Source: Moritella yayanosii
GTDB taxonomy: Bacteria > Pseudomonadota > Gammaproteobacteria > Enterobacterales > Moritellaceae
DNA: 64,000 bases
Reading direction: 5' to 3'
Assembly: GCF_900465055.1 (NCBI RefSeq)
Contig: NZ_LS483250.1
Location: 4,092,001-4,156,000 of the forward strand
Below, piece after piece: positions 47,640 to 57,695 of the stretch. The position numbers and the translations under genes are program-made. Numbering within the stretch: position 1 is the first letter of the stretch; each line of letters starts with the position of its first letter. Under the pieces are notes generated by a model. The model had not been told where the DNA came from, searched no databases, and was given only the letters and a program-made list of their open reading frames with translations.

Positions 47640-49261
47640 TATTTTACCTCCGGTGGTGTATCAAAAGTGTGATAAGGGGCAGGGGATGGCACGGTCCATT
47701 CTAATCCTTCTGCACCTTCCCATGGTTTGGCCGGGGCTTTTTTACCGCCGCGAACCGCCATGATTACGACCGCAACAAAAATCAGTTGAGAAAGGCCAAA
47801 CAAGAAACCACCAATACTGACTATCTTGTTAATATCGGCAAACTGTAGAGCATAGTCGGGAATACGGCGTGGCATGCCTGCAAGCCCTAAGAAATGCATC
47901 GGGAAAAACAACAGATTGACGGAGATAAGTGAACACCAAAAATGCCACTGACCAAGTTTCTCATTGAACATGAACCCGGTCCATTTTGGTAACCAGTAAT
48001 AAGCGGCGGCCATAATAGAGAATACAGCGCCTGTCACCAGTACATAATGAAAGTGAGCCACAACAAAGTAAGTATCATGGTATTGAAAATCAGCTGGGGT
48101 AATGGCAAGCATCAACCCCGAAAAACCACCGATGGTAAATAGCACGATAAATGCCAGTGAAAATAGCATAGGTACTTCAAAGGTAATCGATCCTCGCCAC
48201 AGGGTTGCTATCCAGTTAAATATTTTCACCCCCGTTGGCACGGAGATGAGCATGGTGCAATACATAAAGAACAGTTCAGCGGCCAGCGGTAAACCAACGG
48301 TAAACATATGGTGAGCCCATACTGTGAAACTTAGGATAGCAATAGAAACTGTTGCGTATACCATGGAGTGATAGCCGAATAACGGTTTACGGGCAAACGT
48401 TGGAATGATGGCAGAAATGATGCCGAATGATGGCAAGATCATAATATAGACTTCGGGGTGACCAAAGAACCAAAATATATGTTGGAATAATACCGGGTCC
48501 CCCCCACCTGCGGCATCAAAAAAACTGGTGCCGAAATATTTATCAGTCAGGATCATGGTCACCGCACCAGCAAGCACGGGCATAACCGCGATTAATAAAA
48601 AGGCGGTTATCAACCAAGTCCACACGAACATCGGCATTTTCATTAATGTCATGCCCGGTGCGCGCATATTGAAAATAGTGACGATGACATTGATTGCCCC
48701 CATGATCGAACTTATCCCCATCAAGTGAATGGAAAATACAAACATGGCGGTACTGTCAGGGCTGTATTGAGTGGATAGTGGAGGGTAGAAGGTCCAACCA
48801 AAGTTAGGACCACCGCCTTCGGTGAATAATGATAAGAGTAATAAAGAGAATGCAAAGGGCAAGATCCAAAAACTCCAGTTATTCATCCGTGGTAGCGCCA
48901 TATCTGGCGCGCCAATCATCAAGGGTAACATCCAGTTGGCCAACCCTACAAAGGCTGGCATCACCGCACCAAACACCATAATTAGTCCATGTGATGTGGT
49001 CATTTGATTGAAGAAGTTAGGTTCAATTAATTGCAGGCCGGGTTGGAATAATTCTGCGCGAATGATCATCGCCATTGCGCCACCAATAAAGAACATCGTT
49101 AAACTAAACCATAGATATAATGTGCCGATATCTTTGTGATTAGTTGAAAATAACCAACGTTTATATCCTTGCGGCGCGCTGTGGTGATCTGTGTGTATTT
49201 TTATTGCTGGCACATCCAAGATGGGTTGATCAGCATTGTCTTTTAATTCTATCTCACTCAT
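47639..49261 (-). CDS. coxA: Cytochrome c oxidase subunit I (aa3 type)
   Basis: A 540-residue heme-copper oxidase subunit with twelve predicted helices. It has HKDIGTLYLWFSLTMFFIGG near residue 43, TTSHGLIMVFGAVMPAFVGL (heme a His) near 90, GHPEVYIMILPSFGIISAI near 266 (CuB His and cross-linked Tyr), HHMFTVGLP and HDTYFVVAHFHYVLVTGAVF near 400 (heme a/a3 His). The GHPEVY Tyr and heme A synthase genes mark an A-type aa3 enzyme. It reduces O2 to water and pumps protons. The stop overlaps the ctaG start. Confidence 0.96.
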   Translation of the reverse strand: MSEIELKDNADQPILDVPAIKIHTDHHSAPQGYKRWLFSTNHKDIGTLYLWFSLTMFFIGGAMAMIIRAELFQPGLQLIEPNFFNQMTTSHGLIMVFGAVMPAFVGLANWMLPLMIGAPDMALPRMNNWSFWILPFAFSLLLLSLFTEGGGPNFGWTFYPPLSTQYSPDSTAMFVFSIHLMGISSIMGAINVIVTIFNMRAPGMTLMKMPMFVWTWLITAFLLIAVMPVLAGAVTMILTDKYFGTSFFDAAGGGDPVLFQHIFWFFGHPEVYIMILPSFGIISAIIPTFARKPLFGYHSMVYATVSIAILSFTVWAHHMFTVGLPLAAELFFMYCTMLISVPTGVKIFNWIATLWRGSITFEVPMLFSLAFIVLFTIGGFSGLMLAITPADFQYHDTYFVVAHFHYVLVTGAVFSIMAAAYYWLPKWTGFMFNEKLGQWHFWCSLISVNLLFFPMHFLGLAGMPRRIPDYALQFADINKIVSIGGFLFGLSQLIFVAVVIMAVRGGKKAPAKPWEGAEGLEWTVPSPAPYHTFDTPPEVK

Positions 49262-49277
49262 TTGACAGTCCCTTGAA

Positions 49278-50426
49278 TTACTGATTATTATCAGTTAATG
49301 CCGCATCTATTTGTGAAGGTTGTACAATATCACCGGTATTATTACCCCAAGCATTACGTTCGTAGGTGATAACCGCTGCGAGTTCTTTTTTCGTTAATTG
49401 TTTTGCAAATGATGCCATTGCAGTGCCTGATACACCGTGTAGGACAATATCGATGTGTTTGTTGACATTGCCAAGTGCGACAGGACTATTTTTTAATGCG
49501 GGGAATGCACCGGGGATACCTTGTCCGCTTGCTTGGTGGCAAGCTAAACAAGTGCGATTATAAACGTCTTCACCGAGTGACATCATGGTTGGCATATCCA
49601 TGGTTTGTGTCAGACTTTGCTGCTCTGCTTGTAACTGCTGTTTGGCCGTAACTTGAGCTTGGGCTAGCCAATCATCAAATGCTTCAGGCTCTAATGCCGT
49701 GACCACAATTGGCATAAAGCCGTGGTCTTTACCGCATAGCTCTGCACATTGACCGCGGTAGGTTCCGGGAGTGTCTATTTTGGTCCAAGCCTCATTAATA
49801 AAACCGGGGTTGGCGTCTTTTTTCACTGCAAATGCAGGCACCCACCATGAATGAATGACATCATCAGCCGTGATGAGAAAACGGACCTTTTTATTGATCG
49901 GTAATACCAGCGGATTATCCACCTCTTTTAGGTAGTGCGGTTGTTTCTCTACCTCGTTGTTGATTTCAGCTTGGCTGGTGGTCAAACGGCTATAGAACTC
50001 AAGGTCATGATCAAAATAACGATAATGCCACTTCCATTGTGAACCGGTGATTTGAATGGTGATATCAGCTTCTGTGGTATCTTCCATTAAGATCAGTGCT
50101 TGTGTTGATGGGATCGCCATACCAATTAAGATCACGATGGGGATCGCAGTCCAAATTATCTCCACGGTCGTGCTTTCATGGAATTTGGCCGCGACCGCGC
50201 CTTTAGACTTGCGGTGTTGATATAAAGACCAAAACATGATGCCAAAAACAATTACAGCAATGGCAATACAAATATAAAGAATGGTCATGTGTAAGTTGTA
50301 GACAGTATGGCTGATACCGGTGACGCCCTCCGTCATATTCAGCGTTGACTGCTGCGCAATAAGTGGCGTGGAAACCATCCCTAGTATAAGTGTGTTTATT
50401 GTTATTATTGGTTTTAATAAGCGCAC
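49278..50426 (-). CDS. coxB: Cytochrome c oxidase subunit II with C-terminal cytochrome c domain
   Basis: About 382 residues. A signal-like N-terminus is followed by two membrane segments (about 50-70 and 92-112) and the CuA domain with GSQWKWHYRY near 153, VIHSWWVPAFAVKKDANPGF near 195 and CAELCGKDHGFMP near 234. A fused cytochrome c domain at the C-terminus has CLACHQASGQGIPGAFP near 300 (CxxCH heme site) and a distal Met in GTAMASF. I choose the GTG at 50426, which follows AGGGAGGT; the frame is open to 50525. It makes this a caa3-like oxidase. Confidence 0.93.
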   Translation of the reverse strand: MRLLKPIITINTLILGMVSTPLIAQQSTLNMTEGVTGISHTVYNLHMTILYICIAIAVIVFGIMFWSLYQHRKSKGAVAAKFHESTTVEIIWTAIPIVILIGMAIPSTQALILMEDTTEADITIQITGSQWKWHYRYFDHDLEFYSRLTTSQAEINNEVEKQPHYLKEVDNPLVLPINKKVRFLITADDVIHSWWVPAFAVKKDANPGFINEAWTKIDTPGTYRGQCAELCGKDHGFMPIVVTALEPEAFDDWLAQAQVTAKQQLQAEQQSLTQTMDMPTMMSLGEDVYNRTCLACHQASGQGIPGAFPALKNSPVALGNVNKHIDIVLHGVSGTAMASFAKQLTKKELAAVITYERNAWGNNTGDIVQPSQIDAALTDNNQ

Positions 50427-50610
50427 ATAACCTCCCTCAATATTATCCATAATGACTCGCAAAATATAGATCAGATAATGAGTGAATTGTGTTTCTTCCC
50501 TGCTACTGCTGTCTGCATTTAACAATCCACTGTTATTTGCAGAAGTATAGTTACAGAAATGTTAATTGTGCTACTTTGTGGCGCAGATAAATTACTTTTT
50601 GTATTTTCCC

Positions 50611-50883
50611 TCAAGCATTGAAGGTTATTATTTCAAATGATTGTTTTAGTGCTGTAATTTGTGTTTGTAACTTAGCAATGTGACTGACCACTGATTGCGA
50701 TAAGTGCTGTTGGTCTTGTGCTTTGACACTATCTAAGCGCATTACTTTTAATTTAATAATCTGGGTGTCGGTCATGAGATTATCAATATGTTGCATCATT
50801 TCTGGGTTGGGATATTTGTCTTTGAGTGACTCTAGCTGATTGGTAAAGTCTAGAAATGCACGTTCAATCTCGAAAAGGGTCAT
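50611..50883 (-). CDS. Small helical protein of unknown function
   Basis: A 90-residue protein. I start at the ATG at 50883, which has GGAG 6 bases upstream; the frame runs further to 50988. It is entirely helical and polar, with no signal peptide, membrane segment or Cys (MTLFEIERAFLDFTNQLESL; then a heptad-rich HIAKLQTQITALKQSF). I do not recognise the family. It is monocistronic, between the oxidase genes and tig. Confidence 0.6.
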   Translation of the reverse strand: MTLFEIERAFLDFTNQLESLKDKYPNPEMMQHIDNLMTDTQIIKLKVMRLDSVKAQDQQHLSQSVVSHIAKLQTQITALKQSFEIITFNA

Positions 50884-50997
50884 AGCAACTCCTAAAACAA
50901 GTTTAATGGAATAAATCTGGCTAACACCAAATTTATTATAGTGTACATTTTCATTATCAACTGTGTAGATGGATGCTGTACCTAGCACTCTGACTTT

Positions 50998-51021
50998 GCA
51001 TCTTGAAGTAGTTTAGGTATA
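50998..51021. repeat. Half copy of the dispersed inverted repeat
   Basis: The 24 bases match the right terminus of the 45855-46118 element with two substitutions. No second arm is seen upstream, so this is a solo end or decayed copy. The remaining gap to tig (about 290 bases) has TATAAT at 51254-51259 as a candidate -10 box and no gene. Confidence 0.75.
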
Positions 51022-51313
51022 CTTGGACTCTAGATTGGATTAGGTCAGTATGCTGGATTAGTGATCTATGTGGGATGGTGAGTAATTAACCAAAGTTAAG
51101 ATGTAAACTGTAGATTTGTTGTTTTTTTATCTTATTTACTCAGAAATATCATTTTTGTTCTTGAATTTTAACTTTTCATCCATACAGTATAAGCAAATAT
51201 AATATTAAAGTGCTGTTTAGAGTGGCAATGCTCGATTTTTTCTTGCTACTAGCTATAATGTCGCGTCATAAATTTCCAGTTGGAAATGTTATAAATTAAT
51301 TAGAGGTATCTAA

Positions 51314-52624
51314 ATGCAAGTTTCTGTAGAAACGACTCAAGGCCTAGAGCGCCGCTTAACTATCACAGTTCCAGCTGCAACAGTTAGCAAAGAAATCGAA
51401 AACCGTTTACGTGGTTTAGCAAAAACTCAACGTATCGATGGGTTCCGTCCAGGTAAAGTGCCAGCTAAAGTAATCAAAAAGCGTTTTGGCGCAGCTGTAG
51501 CTGAAGAAGTTGCTGGTGAAATAATGCAACGTAACTTCTACGAAGCAATTGTAGCTGAAAAATTAAACCTAGCTGGTGCACCAACGCTTGAAGCTGCAAA
51601 AGTTAAAGACGGCGAAGACTTTTCTTTCACTGCAACGCTTGAAGTGTACCCAGAATTTGAAGTTGCTGGTGTCGAAGCAATCGCAATCGAAAAATCAGTA
51701 TCTTCAGTAACTGACGCTGATGTTGATGGCATGATCGAAACTTTACGTAAGCAACACGCTGAGTGGGTTACTGTTGATCGCGCTGCCGAAGCTAACGACC
51801 AAGTTAAAGTTAACTTCAATGGTAGCATCGACGGTGAAGAATTCGAAGGCGGCAAAGCTGAAGACTTCACACTAGCGATGGGCCAAGGTCGTATGATCCC
51901 TGGTTTCGAAGAAGGCATTGTAGGTAAATCTGCAGGCGAAGAGTTCACTGTTGAAGTAACTTTTCCTGAAGAATACCATGCAGAAAACCTAAAAGGTAAA
52001 ACTGCAATCTTCGCTATCACGCTAAACGCTGTTGAAACGCAAGAATTACCAGAAATTAATGCTGAATTTGTAGGTAAATTCGGTGTTGAAGACGGTACGC
52101 TTGAGTCTCTAAAAACTGAAATTAGCAAAAATATGAGCCGTGAACTTGAGCAAGCTATCAAAGCTGACACAAAAACTAAAGTGCTTGACGCGCTAGTTGA
52201 ATCAAATGACATCGACGTTCCTGCTGCATTAGTTAAGCAAGAAATCGTTACATTACGTGAACAAGCAACGCAACGTTTTGGCCAAATGGCACCACAAAAT
52301 GCGCCAGAACTTCCTGATGAACTATTCACGGAACAAGCTAACCGTCGTGTTAAAATCGGTCTAATACTTGGTGAATTCATCAAAGAAAATGAAATCACTG
52401 CAGATGACACACGTGTTCAAAATATGATCGCATCTATGGCTTCTGCATACGAAGATCCAGCTGAAGTAATCGCACACTACAAAGACGACGAGCAAGCACT
52501 AGCAAACGTTCGTAACGTAGCTGTTGAAGACCAAGCTATTGATTTAGTATTAGAAAAAGCAAATGTTACAGAAAAAGAAGTTGCGTTTGAAGAACTAATG
52601 AATAAAGCGACTCAAAACGCATAA
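51314..52624 (+). CDS. tig: Trigger factor
   Basis: A 436-residue ribosome-bound chaperone and peptidyl-prolyl isomerase. The N-terminal ribosome-binding domain has the [17 protein letters not shown] signature near residue 44. The FKBP-type domain (about 150-245) contains [20 protein letters not shown]. The C-terminal chaperone arms are helical and acidic. It binds nascent chains at the exit tunnel. It heads tig-clpP-clpX-lon, the usual order, though a hairpin follows it. Confidence 0.96.
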   Translation: MQVSVETTQGLERRLTITVPAATVSKEIENRLRGLAKTQRIDGFRPGKVPAKVIKKRFGAAVAEEVAGEIMQRNFYEAIVAEKLNLAGAPTLEAAKVKDGEDFSFTATLEVYPEFEVAGVEAIAIEKSVSSVTDADVDGMIETLRKQHAEWVTVDRAAEANDQVKVNFNGSIDGEEFEGGKAEDFTLAMGQGRMIPGFEEGIVGKSAGEEFTVEVTFPEEYHAENLKGKTAIFAITLNAVETQELPEINAEFVGKFGVEDGTLESLKTEISKNMSRELEQAIKADTKTKVLDALVESNDIDVPAALVKQEIVTLREQATQRFGQMAPQNAPELPDELFTEQANRRVKIGLILGEFIKENEITADDTRVQNMIASMASAYEDPAEVIAHYKDDEQALANVRNVAVEDQAIDLVLEKANVTEKEVAFEELMNKATQNA

Positions 52625-52664
52625 TTGTTGATTAGATTGAACAAAATACGTAATTAAGCGCTAT

Positions 52665-52704
52665 AATGGCTCGAGTGAGGGTGTTTCACTTGGGCCATTT
52701 TTAT
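52665..52704 (+). terminator. Hairpin between tig and clpP
   Basis: AATGGC (52665-52670) pairs with GCCATT (52694-52699), with an inner GTGA/TCAC helix, then a T-rich run. It would separate tig from clpP, although a TATAAT overlaps its left side and could be a clpP -10 box. Confidence 0.65.
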
Positions 52705-52718
52705 TTAGGGATGATAAT

Positions 52719-53342
52719 ATGTCACAATTCTTTAATAATATCACAGAGTCACCGTCAAACACGTTAGTACCTATGGTTGTTGAGCAAACAGCTAAAGGCG
52801 AGCGTTCTTATGACATTTATTCTCGACTCTTAAAAGACCGTGTAATCTTTTTGACTGGCCAGGTTGAAGACCATATGGCTAATCTTGTTGTTGCACAGTT
52901 ACTTTTCTTAGAATCAGAAAACCCAGATAAAGATATTTTCCTTTATATCAATTCACCAGGTGGTTCTGTCAGTGCTGGCCTGTCAATTTATGACACCATG
53001 CAATTTATTAAGCCAAACGTGTCTACGATTTGTATGGGTATGGCTGCGAGTATGGGTGCTTTCTTACTTGCTGGTGGTGAAAAAGGTAAGCGTCACGCAC
53101 TGCCTAATGCTAAGATTATGATCCACCAACCGTTAGGTGGTTATCAAGGTCAAGCATCTGATATTGAAATTCACGCGAATGAAATTATTAAAACTAAGCG
53201 TAAATTAAATGAAATATTAGCTGAGCACACTGGTCAAGAGTATGATCGTCTTGCTAAAGACACTGATCGTGATAATTTTATGACGTCAGCTGAAGCGATG
53301 GATTACGGTCTTATCGATACAGTAATAACAAAACGTGATTAA
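52719..53342 (+). CDS. clpP: ATP-dependent Clp protease proteolytic subunit
   Basis: A 207-residue serine protease that forms two stacked rings and degrades proteins fed by ClpX or ClpA. The catalytic Ser is in [14 protein letters not shown] near residue 111, His in [12 protein letters not shown] near 136 and Asp around 185. A short propeptide-like N-terminus precedes [20 protein letters not shown]. clpX follows after 81 bases. Confidence 0.96.
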   Translation: MSQFFNNITESPSNTLVPMVVEQTAKGERSYDIYSRLLKDRVIFLTGQVEDHMANLVVAQLLFLESENPDKDIFLYINSPGGSVSAGLSIYDTMQFIKPNVSTICMGMAASMGAFLLAGGEKGKRHALPNAKIMIHQPLGGYQGQASDIEIHANEIIKTKRKLNEILAEHTGQEYDRLAKDTDRDNFMTSAEAMDYGLIDTVITKRD

Positions 53343-53423
53343 GTAATTTTTGACAGGATGATTGTCTTTTAGCCATAATAAAGATTAGGCACTGGGCTTT
53401 CACCTGTAATGTGAGGTTATCGA

Positions 53424-54698
53424 ATGACAGAAACAAAAAATGGGGATAACGGTAAATTACTGTATTGTTCTTTTTGTGGCAAAAGCCAACATGAAGTACG
53501 TAAATTAATTGCTGGCCCATCTGTCTACATTTGTGATGAATGTGTTGATCTTTGTAACGATATAATTCGTGAAGAGATTAAAGACATCACACCAAAACGT
53601 GAAGGTGATGCATTACCGACACCGCATCAAATTCGTGGCAAGCTCGATGATTACGTCATTGGTCAAGACCATGCTAAGAAAGTGTTAGCTGTTGCAGTAT
53701 ACAATCACTACAAGCGTTTACGCAGTGGCGATACATCAAATGGTGTAGAACTAGGTAAAAGTAATATCCTGCTAATTGGTCCAACGGGTAGTGGTAAAAC
53801 ATTATTAGCTGAAACACTAGCACGTATTCTTGATGTACCTTTTACTATAGCTGATGCAACAACATTAACTGAAGCTGGTTATGTTGGTGAAGATGTTGAA
53901 AATATTATTCAGAAATTATTGCAAAAATGTGATTATGATGTAGAAAAAGCGCAACGTGGTATCGTCTATATTGATGAAATTGATAAAATTTCTCGAAAAT
54001 CTGATAATCCATCTATTACTCGAGATGTATCGGGTGAAGGTGTTCAACAAGCATTATTAAAACTGATTGAAGGAACGATTGCTTCAGTACCACCACAAGG
54101 TGGTCGTAAGCATCCCCAACAAGAGTTTTTACAAGTAGACACATCTAAGATCTTATTTATCTGTGGTGGTGCATTTTCAGGCTTAGAGAAAGTGATTGAA
54201 ATGCGAACTAACACTAACAGTGGTATTGGTTTTACAGCAGAAGTGAAAGGTGAAGCTGACAAAGCCACTTTATCTGAAGTCTTCGCTAAAGTTGAACCAC
54301 AAGATCTGGTTAAATTCGGTCTTATCCCTGAATTTATCGGTCGTTTACCTGTGACTGCAACACTAACCGAACTTGATGAAGAAGCATTAATTCAGATCTT
54401 AACAGAACCGAAAAATGCACTAACTAAGCAGTATTCTGCACTATTCGATTTAGAAGGTGTTGACTTAGAGTTCAGTGAAGAAGCTCTCACTGCAATTGCA
54501 AAGAAAGCGATGTCACGAAATACCGGTGCTCGTGGTTTGCGTTCAATTGTAGAAGCCATTTTACTGGATACTATGTATGATCTACCTTCAGTTGATAATG
54601 TTAGCAAAGTTGTGATTGATGAATCTGTAATTAATGCTGAATCAGCACCAATTTTGATTTATGAAAATACAGAGAACAAGGCTGTATCAGCAGACTAG
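53424..54698 (+). CDS. clpX: ClpX unfoldase
   Basis: A 424-residue AAA+ protein. The N-terminal C4 zinc domain has [11 protein letters not shown] and ICDECVDLC (about 15-43). The AAA+ core has Walker [18 protein letters not shown] near 118, the pore loop GYVGEDVEN near 152, Walker [11 protein letters not shown] near 183 and the IGF loop for ClpP docking near 265 ([10 protein letters not shown]). It unfolds substrates for ClpP. A strong terminator separates it from lon. Confidence 0.96.
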   Translation: MTETKNGDNGKLLYCSFCGKSQHEVRKLIAGPSVYICDECVDLCNDIIREEIKDITPKREGDALPTPHQIRGKLDDYVIGQDHAKKVLAVAVYNHYKRLRSGDTSNGVELGKSNILLIGPTGSGKTLLAETLARILDVPFTIADATTLTEAGYVGEDVENIIQKLLQKCDYDVEKAQRGIVYIDEIDKISRKSDNPSITRDVSGEGVQQALLKLIEGTIASVPPQGGRKHPQQEFLQVDTSKILFICGGAFSGLEKVIEMRTNTNSGIGFTAEVKGEADKATLSEVFAKVEPQDLVKFGLIPEFIGRLPVTATLTELDEEALIQILTEPKNALTKQYSALFDLEGVDLEFSEEALTAIAKKAMSRNTGARGLRSIVEAILLDTMYDLPSVDNVSKVVIDESVINAESAPILIYENTENKAVSAD

Positions 54699-54725
54699 TG
54701 TTAGATTTTCAAACATTTAATAGTA

Positions 54726-54750
54726 AAAAGGGGCGCAACGCCCCTTTTTT
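54726..54750 (+). terminator. Terminator after clpX
   Basis: AAAAGGGGCG and CGCCCCTTTT form a 10-bp stem with a CAA loop and a T run, 27 bases after the clpX stop. Confidence 0.93.
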
Positions 54751-54851
54751 ATATTATTTTTGATATTTTAAACGCTTAGCATTGATTGTTGAGTAATAAT
54801 CCCTATATATTCAATATTAGCCCTTAGTCCAGTTTTATAAGTGAGGACAAG

Positions 54852-57203
54852 ATGAGTTTTGAGCGTACGGAACGTGTAGATATACCTGTATTACCATTGC
54901 GTGATGTTGTGGTTTATCCCCATATGGTAATCCCTTTGTTTATTGGCCGAGAAAAGTCAATTCGTTGTCTTGAAGCCGCAATGGATACAGATAAACAAAT
55001 ATTTTTAGTTGCACAAAAAGATGCAGCTCAAGATGATCCCCAAGTTGACGATCTACATAGCGTGGGTACAGTCGCTAATATTTTACAAATGTTGAAATTG
55101 CCTGATGGCACGGTTAAAGTATTGGTCGAAGGCACACAAAGAGCTAAATTAAATAGCTTGAGTGATAGCAATGATTATTTTCAAGCAGAGATTGAATATA
55201 TTATTTCTGAATCAGTATCTGATGAAGAAGAAGATGTACTCATTCGTTCGGCAATTGGCCAGTTTGAAGGTTATATAAAACTAAATAAAAAAATCCCTGC
55301 TGAAGTTTTAACCTCAGTGGCGGCGATCGACGAAGCTGCGCGTCTTGCAGATACAATGGCTGCCCATATGCCATTAAAATTAGAAGACAAGCAAGTGGTG
55401 TTAGAACTGAGTAACGTTGCAGAACGTCTTGAGTTCCTAATGGCACAAATGGAATCTGAAATCGACCTCTTACACGTAGAGAAGAAAATTCGGACACGTG
55501 TTAAAAAACAGATGGAAAAAAGCCAACGCGAATACTATTTGAATGAGCAAATGAAAGCGATTCAAAAAGAGCTTGGCGAGTCTGAAGATGGTGTTGATGA
55601 ATTTGAACAATTGGCTGAGAAGATTGAGCAAGCATACATGCCTGCTGAACCGAAAAATAAGACCATCTCTGAGTTAAATAAATTAAAAATGATGTCTCCT
55701 ATGTCTGCAGAAGCCACTGTAGTACGTAGCTATATCGATTGGATGATTTCAGTGCCTTGGAAGAAACGTTCAAAAGTTAAAAAAGACATTCCTAAAGCGT
55801 TAGAAATGCTCGATGCAGACCATTATGGTTTGGATAAAGTAAAAGAACGTATTTTAGAATATCTAGCGGTACAAAGCCGAGTGAATAAACTCAAAGGCCC
55901 AATTCTATGTCTTGTCGGTCCTCCTGGTGTGGGTAAAACCTCGTTAGGTCAATCGATTGCTAAGGCAACGGGACGTAAGTATGTGCGTATGGCACTGGGT
56001 GGCGTACGTGATGAAGCGGAAATTCGTGGACATCGCCGTACTTACATTGGCTCTATGCCAGGTAAAATAATCCAAAAAATGGCTAAAGTTGGAGTGCGTA
56101 ATCCACTTTTCTTGTTAGATGAAATCGACAAGATGGCGTCGGATATGCGTGGTGATCCGGCATCGGCATTATTGGAAGTTTTAGATCCAGAACAAAATAC
56201 AACGTTTAATGATCACTATCTAGAGGTTGATTACGATCTGTCTGATGTGATGTTTGTTGCGACATCTAATTCAATGAACATTCCAGGTCCGCTACTCGAC
56301 CGTATGGAAGTGATCCGTTTATCGGGTTATACCGAAGATGAAAAACTGAATATTGCTAAACGGCATTTACTGGATAAGCAAATTGAACGTAATGGTTTAA
56401 AACAAAAAGAAATTAGCATTGACGATAGCGCGATAATGGGCATTATCCGTTATTATACTCGCGAAGCTGGCGTGCGTTCACTTGAGCGTGAAATTTCAAA
56501 ACTATGCCGTAAAGCTGTGAAGCAAATATTGCTGAACAAATCAATTAAGTCAGTGACGATCAATCAAGATAATTTATCTGAATATTTAGGTGTGCAGCGT
56601 TTTGATTTTGGTAAATCGGAAGGTCAAAGTCGTGTCGGTCAAGTAACCGGTCTGGCGTGGACAGAAGTTGGTGGTGATTTATTGACTATCGAAGCCACAT
56701 CTGTTCCAGGTAAAGGCAAGCTGAACTACACCGGTTCATTGGGTGAAGTGATGCAAGAATCTATTCAAGCGGCGATGACGGTTGTTCGCTCTCGAGCGGA
56801 TAAGTTACGTATCAATGGCGACTTTTATGAAAAACGTGACATTCATGTGCATGTTCCTGAAGGTGCGACACCAAAAGATGGTCCAAGTGCGGGCATTGCT
56901 ATGTGCACTGCGCTGGTGTCTAGTTTAACGGGTAATCCTGTACGTGCCAACGTTGCAATGACAGGTGAGATCACGTTAAGAGGTGAAGTATTACCCATTG
57001 GTGGCTTGAAAGAGAAATTACTCGCTGCACATCGTGGTGGTATTAAGTGTGTCTTGATTCCAAAAGACAATGAACGTGATTTAGAAGAGATCCCTGCCAA
57101 TGTCATTGGTGATCTTGAAATTCATCCTGTTCGTTGGATTGAGGAAGTGCTAGAGCTTGCGCTAGTGAATAGTCCCGCTGGTTTTGAAGTGGTAACAAAA
57201 TAG
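54852..57203 (+). CDS. lon: Lon protease
   Basis: A 783-residue ATP-dependent protease. The N-terminal substrate domain (about 1-310) starts with [20 protein letters not shown]. The AAA+ module has Walker [16 protein letters not shown] near 356 and Walker [10 protein letters not shown] near 420. The C-terminal protease domain has the catalytic Ser in [15 protein letters not shown] near 679 and Lys in [14 protein letters not shown] near 722. It degrades damaged and regulatory proteins. Length is typical (E. coli 784). Confidence 0.97.
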   Translation: MSFERTERVDIPVLPLRDVVVYPHMVIPLFIGREKSIRCLEAAMDTDKQIFLVAQKDAAQDDPQVDDLHSVGTVANILQMLKLPDGTVKVLVEGTQRAKLNSLSDSNDYFQAEIEYIISESVSDEEEDVLIRSAIGQFEGYIKLNKKIPAEVLTSVAAIDEAARLADTMAAHMPLKLEDKQVVLELSNVAERLEFLMAQMESEIDLLHVEKKIRTRVKKQMEKSQREYYLNEQMKAIQKELGESEDGVDEFEQLAEKIEQAYMPAEPKNKTISELNKLKMMSPMSAEATVVRSYIDWMISVPWKKRSKVKKDIPKALEMLDADHYGLDKVKERILEYLAVQSRVNKLKGPILCLVGPPGVGKTSLGQSIAKATGRKYVRMALGGVRDEAEIRGHRRTYIGSMPGKIIQKMAKVGVRNPLFLLDEIDKMASDMRGDPASALLEVLDPEQNTTFNDHYLEVDYDLSDVMFVATSNSMNIPGPLLDRMEVIRLSGYTEDEKLNIAKRHLLDKQIERNGLKQKEISIDDSAIMGIIRYYTREAGVRSLEREISKLCRKAVKQILLNKSIKSVTINQDNLSEYLGVQRFDFGKSEGQSRVGQVTGLAWTEVGGDLLTIEATSVPGKGKLNYTGSLGEVMQESIQAAMTVVRSRADKLRINGDFYEKRDIHVHVPEGATPKDGPSAGIAMCTALVSSLTGNPVRANVAMTGEITLRGEVLPIGGLKEKLLAAHRGGIKCVLIPKDNERDLEEIPANVIGDLEIHPVRWIEEVLELALVNSPAGFEVVTK

Positions 57204-57215
57204 TGTGATTGCTTT

Positions 57216-57257
57216 AGGTTAGAGTGTCTACCCAGACTTGAATAGTCACTCTAACCT
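57216..57257 (+). terminator. Hairpin after lon
   Basis: AGGTTAGAGTG (57216-57226) and CACTCTAACCT (57247-57257) form an 11-bp stem, with an inner GTCT/AGAC pair, followed by TGTT. Confidence 0.7.
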
Positions 57258-57332
57258 TGTTATAAATGCAATTGAAGTTAGTCTTATTTATGTTCGATTA
57301 TGTATATAAATAACCAAGATTAGGGGAAGAAA

Positions 57333-57608
57333 GTGAATAAAGCTCAACTGATAGATTGTGTTGCCGCTAAAGCTGATATTTCTAAAGCCGCTGCGGGCCG
57401 TGCTATTGATGCAATGATTGAATCTGTAACAGAAACACTCGTAGCAGAAGAGTCTGTTACGTTAGTGGGTTTTGGTACTTTTAGTGTACGAGATCGCGCA
57501 GCACGTATTGGCCGTAATCCACAAACAGGCGCAGAAATTCAAATAGCAGCATCTAAGCTTCCAGTATTTAAAGCTGGGAAATTATTAAAAGATGCATTGA
57601 AGTCTTAA
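57333..57608 (+). CDS. hupB: DNA-binding protein HU-beta
   Basis: A 91-residue histone-like protein. It starts with a GTG at 57333 after AGGGGAAG. The HU core has [20 protein letters not shown] near residue 46 with the beta-arm GRNPQTG and a C-terminal [15 protein letters not shown]. It binds and bends DNA. Its position after lon and before ppiD is the usual one, but terminators flank it on both sides. Confidence 0.95.
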   Translation: MNKAQLIDCVAAKADISKAAAGRAIDAMIESVTETLVAEESVTLVGFGTFSVRDRAARIGRNPQTGAEIQIAASKLPVFKAGKLLKDALKS

Positions 57609-57636
57609 GCTATTGGTTTCAATTTTTGAGTAAGGG

Positions 57637-57657
57637 CGCACCATAAGGTGCGTTTTT
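57637..57657 (+). terminator. Terminator after hupB
   Basis: CGCACC pairs with GGTGCG around ATAA, followed by five Ts. Confidence 0.8.
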
Positions 57658-57695
57658 ATTGTTATTTACTGTATTGCAGTTTAGAGAATACAATT

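Noticed and set aside
51538-52410. 290-codon minus-strand frame inside tig
   Set aside because: Ser-rich product with no motifs, lying fully within the conserved trigger factor gene.
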